Part shown: positions 23,312-29,472 of the stretch, piece after piece
Layout of the letters: every line of letters starts with the position of its first letter
Position numbering within the stretch: position 1 is the first letter of the stretch
Origin: RYN-133 sp036497285
Lineage (GTDB): Bacteria; Actinomycetota; Actinomycetes; Mycobacteriales; Jatrophihabitantaceae
Direction of reading: 5' to 3'
Assembly (NCBI GenBank): GCA_036497285.1
Contig: DASXJR010000071.1
Coordinates: 1-30,749 of the forward strand
Length of the DNA stretch: 30,749 bases
Notes under the pieces: model-generated
What the model saw: only the letters and a program-made list of their open reading frames with translations
Database searches by the model: none
What the model was told of the DNA's origin: nothing
Program-made: the position numbers and the translations under genes

Positions 23312-23818
23312 ATGACGCTCGCCTTGCCGCACTACTCGACGTCCACGTGGGTGCTGTTGATCGTCGCCCTGCTCGTGCTGCTGTCCGTGACGGCCGCGTT
23401 CGTCGGCCGGATGCTGATCGGCAAGGGGATGCGGGAGCCGTACGTGGTGCGGACGATCAACCGCACGTCCGAGCGCGTGGTGAACGTGATCAAGCGGCCG
23501 ATCACGATCGCCGTGCTGGACGAGGTCGCGGACGTGCTGCGATCGGGGCATTACACGCGCAACGTGGCGTCGGCGCTGAACGAGAACCACAACGAGATCA
23601 AGGCGATGATCAGCGAGAAGGTGATGGCCGATCCGGTCGCCGCGCGGTCCATCGGCCTGCTGCCGTTCCACGAGCGGCTGCTCGAGGAGATCACCGAGGC
23701 GAGCCTGCGCGTGATCATGTCGATCCTGCAGGATCCGCGCACCGACGAGCTCGTCTCGGACATCCTGCGCGACAACATCACCCAGATCCGGACCGCAGTC
23801 AGCGCCAACGAGTTCTGA
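23312..23818 (+). CDS. Unknown protein with one N-terminal TM segment
   Basis: I do not recognise this 168-residue protein. Residues 13-33 form a clear transmembrane helix, followed by basic residues (GRMLIGKGMR). The remaining 130 residues are likely cytosolic and helical, with NVIKRPITIAVLDEVADVLRSG, an ENHNEIKAMISEKV stretch, and an ILQDPRTDELVSDILRDN end. No catalytic motif, zinc site or repeat is seen. The frame is open upstream inside the preceding gene, but ATG 23312 fits both the TM start and the -10 hexamer 6 nt ahead. It may be a scaffold or regulator at the membrane; that is guesswork. Confidence 0.65.
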   Translation: MTLALPHYSTSTWVLLIVALLVLLSVTAAFVGRMLIGKGMREPYVVRTINRTSERVVNVIKRPITIAVLDEVADVLRSGHYTRNVASALNENHNEIKAMISEKVMADPVAARSIGLLPFHERLLEEITEASLRVIMSILQDPRTDELVSDILRDNITQIRTAVSANEF

Positions 23819-23846
23819 AGTCGCGATCGGGCGACGCCGGCGCGTC

Positions 23847-23865
23847 CGCGTTCCGCGGGAACGCG
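23847..23865. terminator. Hairpin downstream of the one-TM protein gene
   Basis: CGCGTTCC (23847-23854) and GGAACGCG (23858-23865) form a perfect 8-bp stem with a 3-nt loop, 28 bp after the stop codon. No T-run follows. It is the strongest short hairpin in this gap and a reasonable terminator candidate. Confidence 0.45.
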
Positions 23866-23885
23866 CGCCCACAGCAAGCGGGACC

Positions 23886-23944
23886 CGAGTGAGCGAACGC
23901 ACGACGGATTCCCGTCACTCGGTGCCACGGGTACCGTCCCCACC
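23886..23944 (+). promoter_or_regulatory. Promoter region and inverted repeat of the P450 gene
   Basis: CCGAGTGA (23886-23893) and TCACTCGG (23916-23923) are a perfect 8-bp inverted repeat with a 22-bp spacer. TACCGT (23932-23937) follows and ends 7 nt before the ATG, predicting a leaderless message. The right arm overlaps the spacer between -35 and -10, a good place for a repressor. No regulator gene is adjacent. Confidence 0.45.
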
Positions 23945-25285
23945 ATGGTGATACAGCAAGTCCGGGATCGGGCGCGCGAGCTGGCCCGACCGCCCGTCCG
24001 CTGGGCGCTCGGTCACTACATGCCGAGCACCGCGATGCGCATGGCCGCCAGGCGCGGCGACCTCCAGGGCAGGCTGATTGCCGCCAGCCGCGGCGGCGAC
24101 CCGCTCCCGGTACTCGAGCAGATCCGCGCGCAGGGCCCGCTGTACCGCGGCAAGTTCGCCTACGTCACGACCTCGCTGCCGGTCGTGCGCGAGGTGCTGA
24201 GCAGCAACGACTTCCGCACCGGCTTCGACACCTCGCAGGTCAGCGGCCTGGTCGGACGGGCGTTCAACTGGGCCGCCGAGACCGGGTTCCTCGGCCCGCT
24301 CGAACCGCCCTCGCTGCTGGTGACGGAACCGCCGGACCACACCCGCTACCGCAAACTTGTCACCCGCGTCTTCACCGTCCGCGCCGTCGAGAAACTGCGC
24401 GAACGCACCGAGCAGATCGCCCGCGACCTGCTCGACGAAATGGACGGCGCCGATCGCGTCGATCTCGTCGACACCTACTGCACCCGGCTGCCCGTCACCG
24501 TGATCGCCGAAATCCTGGGCGTGCCCAAGTCCGAACGGCAGCGTGTCCTCGGCTTCGGCGCTGCCGCCGCACCCAGCCTCGACCTCGGCCTGAGCTGGCG
24601 ACAGTTCCACACGGTCGAGTCCGCGCTCGCCCGGTTCGACGCCTGGCTCGGCGACCACTTGCGCCGGCTGCGCGCCCACCCCGGTGACGACCTGCTCAGC
24701 CAACTCGTCGCAGCCCAGGACAACGGGGTCGGGCTCGACGAACGCGAGCTGAAGGCCACCGCCGGCCTCGTGCTCGCCGCTGGGTTCGAGACCACCGTGA
24801 ACCTGCTCGGCAACGGGGTCGCGCTGCTCGACACCCACCGCGACCAGCTCGACCGGCTCAAGGCCGAACCCGAGCTGTGGCCCAACGCGATCGACGAGAT
24901 GTTGCGCATCGATCCGCCCGTCCTGCTGACCGGACGCACCGCGTTGCGCGATACGACCGTGGCCGGCCGACCGATCCCGAAGGGCGCGCTGGTCACCACC
25001 GTGCTCGCCGCCGCCAACCGCGATCCCGAGGTGTTCACCGATCCGACGCGCTTCGACATCGCGCGTGCCAACGCGAAGGACCACGTCTCGTTCTCCGCCG
25101 GCCGGCACTTCTGCCTCGGCGCCGCGCTGGCCCGCATGGAGGGCGAGGTCGGGCTGCGCGCCTTGTTCGACCGCTATCCCGAGCTGCGCGCGCTGCCCGG
25201 CGCGCAGCGACGCGAGACACGGATCCTGCGCGGGTTCGCCCAACTGCCCGTCCGGCTCGGCGAGCGTGCGAGGACCGAGGTCTGA
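23945..25285 (+). CDS. Cytochrome P450
   Basis: This is a soluble bacterial cytochrome P450 of 446 residues. The heme-thiolate signature FSAGRHFCLGAALARME places the axial ligand at Cys390. The oxygen-activating I-helix motif is AGFETTVNLL, with the acid/alcohol pair Glu-Thr, and the K-helix ExxR is IDEMLRID. HTRYRKLVTRVFT is the usual C-helix region. No ferredoxin or reductase gene is adjacent, so electrons must come from elsewhere. The substrate cannot be deduced. The ATG is supported by the -10 hexamer 7 nt upstream. The gene converges on the FhuF-like gene, with only one base between the two stop codons. Confidence 0.95.
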   Translation: MVIQQVRDRARELARPPVRWALGHYMPSTAMRMAARRGDLQGRLIAASRGGDPLPVLEQIRAQGPLYRGKFAYVTTSLPVVREVLSSNDFRTGFDTSQVSGLVGRAFNWAAETGFLGPLEPPSLLVTEPPDHTRYRKLVTRVFTVRAVEKLRERTEQIARDLLDEMDGADRVDLVDTYCTRLPVTVIAEILGVPKSERQRVLGFGAAAAPSLDLGLSWRQFHTVESALARFDAWLGDHLRRLRAHPGDDLLSQLVAAQDNGVGLDERELKATAGLVLAAGFETTVNLLGNGVALLDTHRDQLDRLKAEPELWPNAIDEMLRIDPPVLLTGRTALRDTTVAGRPIPKGALVTTVLAAANRDPEVFTDPTRFDIARANAKDHVSFSAGRHFCLGAALARMEGEVGLRALFDRYPELRALPGAQRRETRILRGFAQLPVRLGERARTEV

Positions 25286-25286
25286 T

Positions 25287-25874
25287 TCAGGGGAGCACGC
25301 AGTCGCCGCACATCCCCGCACCGGCGAATCGGTACAGCAGGCAGCAGCTGTTACGCCGGAACCATGGCGGCAGCGACTGCGCAGTCCCCTCGAACGGCGG
25401 CGCCGACAGCACGCCGGCCGCAACTGACGCGGCACCGAGTTGCGTCGCCGCGCCGTTGACCGCCGACGCCATGTTGCCCCACAGCACCATCCGCGACAGC
25501 GCGAACGTCATCGCGTAGGCATCGAGCAATGGGACGAGCACCGGCGACACCACTGCATCGACGAGCGACGCCGACGTGGCCGACGCGGTCACCGCCAACC
25601 GCATCGGCCCGGGCACCGCGTCGCGCCACCACACCGTGTCGAGCGAGAGCGCCGGTGTCACGGCCGAACCGACGAGTGCGAGCAGTGCCGGCGAAATGAC
25701 CCGGGAAGCGACACCGAGGAAGTCCACCGACGCCGCAGCGCGCAGCGGTCCGGCGCCGAGCGCCGCCCGGGTTCGCGCCACGCGTTCGTGCAGAACCACC
25801 CGATCGGCGAGCGCCGACAGCGTCGTCCATCCGGACAGCGACGACGGAGTCTCGAGCGCGAAGTACGGATTCAC
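25287..25874 (-). CDS. FhuF-like [2Fe-2S] protein
   Basis: This 195-residue protein ends in a four-cysteine motif, Cys177-Cys178-x10-Cys189-x2-Cys192, the [2Fe-2S] pattern known from the ferric siderophore reductase FhuF. The body is Ala/Ser/Val-rich and helical, with AVPGPMRLAVTAS and the LPPWFRRNSCC lead-in also typical of FhuF-type reductases. It is shorter than E. coli FhuF (about 262 residues, from memory), mainly at the N-terminus. The role would be to release iron by reducing a ferric siderophore in the cytosol. GTG 25874 is chosen because it overlaps the preceding stop by 4 nt; another GTG at 25883 is possible. It is the last gene of a three-gene operon. Confidence 0.8.
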   Translation of the reverse strand: MNPYFALETPSSLSGWTTLSALADRVVLHERVARTRAALGAGPLRAAASVDFLGVASRVISPALLALVGSAVTPALSLDTVWWRDAVPGPMRLAVTASATSASLVDAVVSPVLVPLLDAYAMTFALSRMVLWGNMASAVNGAATQLGAASVAAGVLSAPPFEGTAQSLPPWFRRNSCCLLYRFAGAGMCGDCVLP

Positions 25875-26764
25875 CGCACGCACCGCACAGCGTCCTGACG
25901 GGCGGGCACGACGTCCGGGTGCAGGATCGATGCCAGCGCCTCGACCCCGTCCACCAACCTCGGGCCGGGCCGAACGACCAACCCGTCGCCGTCGATCGCC
26001 CAGACCTGCGCGTCGGGTACCGCCGAGGCGACCGCAACCGCCTGAGCGACCGCTCCGTCGAGATGAAACCCGCACGGCGACACCACGACGACGTCGGGAC
26101 ACGCGGACGTGACGAACGACCAGTCGACTTCGCGAGAACGTTCGTGCGGCAGCGCAGCGACCGGCTCGCCACCCGCAGCCCTGACCATGTCAGGAACCCA
26201 GTGCCCGGCGGGGAACGGCGGGTCGACCCACTCGACCACCGCTACTCGCGGCAACGGGCGTCCGGCGACGGCGGCGGCCACCGCGTCCAGCCGGGTGCGC
26301 AACGCATCGACGAGCGCGGCGCCGCGCGACGCGATCCCGGCGCGCGCGGCGACGGTGCCGATCGTCGCGAGCACGTCGTCCAGGGTGTGCGGATCGAGCG
26401 CCACGACGTCGGCCCGGCAGCCGAGGAAGGACAGTGCATCGGCCACCGTGGCTGACGGGAGCGCGCACACCCAGCACAGGTCCTGCGTCAGGATCAGGTC
26501 GGGATCCAACCCGGCGAGGGCATCGCGGTGCAGGTGGTAGAGATCCGCGCCGGCCGCTGCCTGGGACCGCACGTAGGCATCGATCTCACCCGGCGACATC
26601 CCGGACGTGTCGCAGCCGCCGACCACGATCGCCTTGTCCGCCCGCGCCTGCGGCGGCTCGTCGCACTCGAAGGTCACGCCGACGAGGCGATCCTCGAGCC
26701 CGAGCGCGTAGACGATCTCGGTGGCTGACGGCAGTAACGAGATGATGCGGCGCGAGGTTGGCAT
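25871..26764 (-). CDS. BtuF-like periplasmic-binding-fold protein without signal peptide
   Basis: This 297-residue protein belongs to the helical-backbone metal-chelate receptor group (BtuF/FhuD/FepB, COG0614). The start RRIISLLPSATEIVYALG and the following VGVTFECDEPP are typical of members annotated as cobalamin-binding proteins. The middle LDPDLILTQDLCWVC also fits. No signal peptide or lipobox precedes the domain at ATG 26764, so it appears cytosolic, unlike classical BtuF. The frame is open upstream, but that part lies inside the lipoprotein gene. The ATG shares one base with the preceding stop (TGATG). No ABC permease or ATPase gene is nearby. The ligand, whether cobalamin, siderophore or something else, is unknown. 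Confidence 0.82.
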   Translation of the reverse strand: MPTSRRIISLLPSATEIVYALGLEDRLVGVTFECDEPPQARADKAIVVGGCDTSGMSPGEIDAYVRSQAAAGADLYHLHRDALAGLDPDLILTQDLCWVCALPSATVADALSFLGCRADVVALDPHTLDDVLATIGTVAARAGIASRGAALVDALRTRLDAVAAAVAGRPLPRVAVVEWVDPPFPAGHWVPDMVRAAGGEPVAALPHERSREVDWSFVTSACPDVVVVSPCGFHLDGAVAQAVAVASAVPDAQVWAIDGDGLVVRPGPRLVDGVEALASILHPDVVPARQDAVRCVR

Positions 26765-27939
26765 CACAGCGGGCTGTTGCCGCCGCCACCGCTGGGGATG
26801 ATGCGCAGGATCCGCTCGTCGGTCGGCACCGGATGGCCCTTGCCGTCCTTGTTGGACGTGCTCAACCACAGGGCGCCGTCGAGTGCCCCGACCACCGTGC
26901 GCAGCCGCCCGTACCGGTCATGCAAGGCCACGCTGAACTTGCCGAGATGCACGGCGCCGTGCGAGGTCGTCCCGATAGGCGCGGCAAGCAGTTCCTTGCC
27001 GTCGAGCGAGGTGGTGAACAGCGTGTTCCCGAGCACCGCACACCCACCCGGCGACCGCGCGCTCGACGGCAGCATGGCGACCGGCCCTTCGTCCGCGCCG
27101 GCGAGCGCGAACGTGCGCCCGGGCAGCAGCCGGAAGATCGGATCGGCGGCGGCGGACGGCACCGACTCGGTCTGGAACGCCAAGGTCGAGTCCGCGGTCG
27201 CGCACAGGCCGTCCGTGTGCCCGAATCCCGAGGCGTACACGCGCGACCCCTTCACCGGATTGCCCTGAGCGGGCCGGCCGATGTCGGTGATACGCAGCAC
27301 CTTCCCGGCCAGGCTCGACGGCTTGAACGCCACCGACGGGTGCCCGGCATTGCCCGTCCCGACCAGCATGCTGCCGTCCGCGGCGAACGCGATCCGGCCG
27401 GTGTTGCCGGTCCTGCCGCGTGGAATACCCGTCAGGACCGGCGTGACCGGGCCCGTCAGCGTGAACGTGACGACGCGGTTGTCCTTGCGGGTCGTGATGT
27501 AGGCGAAGATCAGGTTGTCCTCGCGGTAGTTCGGCGAGATCGCGAGATCCAGCAACCCGCCGCCACCGCGCGTACTCAACCCGTGGATCGTGCGGACCGT
27601 GCGCACCGGCCGTCCGGGCTGCGGCTGCACCCGCACGATGCGGCCGGTGGTGCGCTCGCCGACCAACGCGGTGTTGTCCGGCAGGATCGCGATGCCGGTC
27701 GGCGCCGTCAGGTGCGTGGCCACCACCGCACCGTCGCCGATCTTCTTGTTCCCGGGCGAGGGTGAGGGGGACGGTCCGTTCGGCGTGGCCGGCTGCACCG
27801 GCTGCGGGTTGGCCGGTGGCTCGTATCCCTCGCCGGAGAAGGACGGCTTGGGCTTCCAGTTCGGCGCGCCCGATCCGCTCGAGGCACAGCCGGTCAGCAC
27901 CAGGGCTGCACCGGCCAGCGCGGCGAGAAGGGCACGCAT
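26764..27939 (-). CDS. lppZ: Lipoprotein, PQQ-dependent sugar dehydrogenase-like (LppZ type)
   Basis: This 391-residue lipoprotein has a signal peptide with lipobox LVLTGC, so Cys18 is the lipidated residue. A Pro/Ser-rich linker (about 30-65) leads to a six-bladed beta-propeller of the glucose/sorbosone dehydrogenase family. Segments typical of that fold are VVATHLTAPTGIAILPDN, GGLLDLAISPNY, FAADGSMLVGTGN and SGFGHTDGLC, which correspond to the usual LAFLPDG, GLLGLA, DG.LY and GHRN.QG blocks. The usual GHRNPQG reads GHTDGLC here, so the PQQ-binding and catalytic chemistry is doubtful. The M. tuberculosis match is LppZ (Rv3006) at the same relative place. It shares one base with the next gene. 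The start is supported by a -10-like hexamer 6 nt upstream. Confidence 0.87.
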   Translation of the reverse strand: MRALLAALAGAALVLTGCASSGSGAPNWKPKPSFSGEGYEPPANPQPVQPATPNGPSPSPSPGNKKIGDGAVVATHLTAPTGIAILPDNTALVGERTTGRIVRVQPQPGRPVRTVRTIHGLSTRGGGGLLDLAISPNYREDNLIFAYITTRKDNRVVTFTLTGPVTPVLTGIPRGRTGNTGRIAFAADGSMLVGTGNAGHPSVAFKPSSLAGKVLRITDIGRPAQGNPVKGSRVYASGFGHTDGLCATADSTLAFQTESVPSAAADPIFRLLPGRTFALAGADEGPVAMLPSSARSPGGCAVLGNTLFTTSLDGKELLAAPIGTTSHGAVHLGKFSVALHDRYGRLRTVVGALDGALWLSTSNKDGKGHPVPTDERILRIIPSGGGGNSPL

Positions 27940-27951
27940 GCGACCAGTCTG
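27940..27951 (-). promoter_or_regulatory. Possible -10 element of the lppZ-like operon (leaderless)
   Basis: On the minus strand CAGACT (27951-27946) is followed by 6 nt and the ATG. The second A and final T agree with the -10 consensus, but the first base does not. The 74-bp gap also holds the divergent promoter of the dehydrogenase gene. Confidence 0.35.
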
Positions 27952-28001
27952 CCCCGCCAGGCTGTGAGCTGGGCGGTCGGCGGCATGACGGGGTGGGTGG
28001 C

Positions 28002-28013
28002 TAGCGTGGAGTG
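28002..28013 (+). promoter_or_regulatory. Predicted -10 of the hydroxyacid dehydrogenase gene (leaderless)
   Basis: TAGCGT (28002-28007) is followed by 6 nt and the second of two adjacent GTG codons (28014). This favours GTG 28014 over GTG 28011 as the start. No clear -35 is seen. Confidence 0.4.
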
Positions 28014-28922
28014 GTGCTCACCGTGTGCGTCCCCAGCGACTCCGCGCGCGACCAGATCGCGCCCGTCCCCGATGATGTGCGCGTTCTGGTGTGGAGCGGC
28101 ACGGGTGAACCTCCGGACGGCATCGAGGAGACCGAGTTCCTGCTCGCCGGCTACATGACCGGTCCGGAAGGTCTGCTCGAGATCATGCCGAAGCTGAAGG
28201 TCATCCAGTTGCTCTCGGCCGGCGTCGAGCGGTGGGTCTCCGACGTTCCGGACGGTGTGATCCTCTGCAACGGGCGCGGCGTGCACGGCCGGGCCACCGC
28301 GGAACTCGCAGTCACCGGCATCCTCGCGCTGATCCGGAAGCTGCCCACATTCCTGGTCGAGCAGGCAGCCCGGCGCTGGACCGAGATGCACAGCGAGGAC
28401 CTCGACGGCAAGCGGCTGCTCGTGCTCGGTGCGGGCGACATCGGCGGCTACATCGCCCGCGCGCTCGAGGTGTTCGGCGCGGAGACGACCTTCGTGGCGC
28501 GCACCGCCCGCGACGGGGTGCACGGCATCGGTGAGCTACCCGGCCTGCTTCCGGACGCTGACATCCTCGCGATCGCGCTGCCGCTGACGGACGAGACGCG
28601 CGGCCTGGTCGATGCCGATGTGCTTGCGGCTCTTCCTGACAACGCGATCGTCGTCAACATCGCGCGTGGTCCGATCGCGGTCACCGATGCCCTGCTCGCC
28701 GAGACGCAGGCGGGGCGGTTGCGTGCGTTCCTCGACGTCACCGAGCCCGAACCTCTGCCGACCGACCATCCGCTGTGGTCGGTGCCGAACGTGATCATCA
28801 CCCCGCACGTCGGTGGTGGGACGGACGGGTGGCAGCGACGCGGCTACCGGCTCGCCAGCGAACAGATCGAGCGCTACGTCGCGGGCGAGCGGCTGATCAA
28901 CGTCGTCGGCCAGACCTACTAG
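28014..28922 (+). CDS. D-isomer-specific 2-hydroxyacid dehydrogenase
   Basis: This 302-residue NAD(P)-dependent dehydrogenase interconverts a 2-oxo acid and a D-2-hydroxy acid. The nucleotide-binding loop is VLGAGDIGGYIA near residue 142. The three catalytic residues of the family are seen: Arg in NIARGPIAV, Glu in DVTEPEPLP, and His in ITPHVGGG. The substrate-side N-terminal domain (residues 1-95, with LLSAGVERW) completes the two-domain fold. No regulatory ACT domain is present, so it is not a SerA-type phosphoglycerate dehydrogenase. Two adjacent GTG codons are possible starts, and 28014 is preferred by spacing to the -10. The gene converges with the PH-domain gene. The substrate is unknown. 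Confidence 0.92.
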   Translation: MLTVCVPSDSARDQIAPVPDDVRVLVWSGTGEPPDGIEETEFLLAGYMTGPEGLLEIMPKLKVIQLLSAGVERWVSDVPDGVILCNGRGVHGRATAELAVTGILALIRKLPTFLVEQAARRWTEMHSEDLDGKRLLVLGAGDIGGYIARALEVFGAETTFVARTARDGVHGIGELPGLLPDADILAIALPLTDETRGLVDADVLAALPDNAIVVNIARGPIAVTDALLAETQAGRLRAFLDVTEPEPLPTDHPLWSVPNVIITPHVGGGTDGWQRRGYRLASEQIERYVAGERLINVVGQTY

Positions 28923-28956
28923 TCACCCCACGAAATCGCCTGGAAAGCGTGGTGAT
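28923..28956. terminator. Possible terminator between converging genes
   Basis: TCACCCCACG (28923-28932) can pair with CGTGGTGA (28947-28956 region) as a stem with a two-base bulge, immediately after the dehydrogenase stop and about 25 bp from the stop of the opposite gene. No T-run is present. It is the only hairpin of note in this 59-bp gap. Confidence 0.35.
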
Positions 28957-28981
28957 TGCGCGAGGACCCCGACTGACCCAG

Positions 28982-29443
28982 CTACGAGCGGCGCACGTAG
29001 CGGCGGCGGCGCCGTCCCGGAGCGAACTTGCGCAGCGGCTCCGCAATCTTCGGTAGCCGACCGCCGCTGACCTTCGAGATCGTGGCCAGATCCTTCGTCC
29101 CCACGCACGGCAACCGCACGCTGCCGTCGTCGACCACTGCGTAGACGGCATTGCCCGTGACCGACAAGCCGCGCACTTGTTCCCACGACAGCGTCCGTGA
29201 GCCGAAGGCCGCACGTACCCGCAGACCGTTCGGCGAGGCGAAGGTGGCCGTGCGCGCGATGAACACCGCGGCGACGATCGGGATCAAGAAGAACACGACG
29301 CGCCAGCTCCAGCCGGTCGTGCTGCCCTCGTCGCCCACTTGCGCGGACAGCGCGAACGGAGCGGTGCACAGGAGCAGGAACAGAACCGCCAGGTACGTAG
29401 ACCGGGGCAACCGGAAGGTGGCGGTCTCGGCAGCGGCGGTCAT
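28982..29443 (-). CDS. PH-domain (bPH-like) membrane protein, Cfp6-like
   Basis: This 153-residue protein has two hydrophobic segments (about 17-35 and 47-65) followed by a small bacterial PH-like beta domain (about 68-130). GLRVRAAFGSRTLSWEQVRGL and the AVYAVVDDGSVRLPCVG segment are typical. The end is strongly basic (GRRRRRYVRRS). The layout and its place beside branched-chain amino acid genes recall Cfp6 (Rv3004) of M. tuberculosis, though this protein is longer. ATG 29443 is preferred to an in-frame ATG 22 codons upstream: it lies 7 nt after a -10 hexamer, and the upstream region overlaps ilvD. The function is unknown; PH-like domains usually bind proteins or lipids. Confidence 0.8.
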   Translation of the reverse strand: MTAAAETATFRLPRSTYLAVLFLLLCTAPFALSAQVGDEGSTTGWSWRVVFFLIPIVAAVFIARTATFASPNGLRVRAAFGSRTLSWEQVRGLSVTGNAVYAVVDDGSVRLPCVGTKDLATISKVSGGRLPKIAEPLRKFAPGRRRRRYVRRS

Positions 29444-29472
29444 GCCTAAGACGGTAGCCGTAGGCTTCTCCC
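29444..29472. promoter_or_regulatory. Back-to-back promoters of the PH-domain gene and ilvD
   Basis: For ilvD, TAGGCT (29461-29466) is followed by 6 nt and GTG 29473. For the minus-strand gene, TACCGT (29456-29451) is followed by 7 nt and ATG 29443. Only 4 bp separate the two -10 elements, so each -35 would fall inside the other gene. No strong -35 is visible for either. Confidence 0.5.

Noticed and set aside
25281..25291. CTGATTCAG palindrome between the P450 and FhuF-like stops as a terminator
   Set aside because: The stem is only 4 bp and lies within the converging stop codons; it is probably a consequence of the overlap of two stops.
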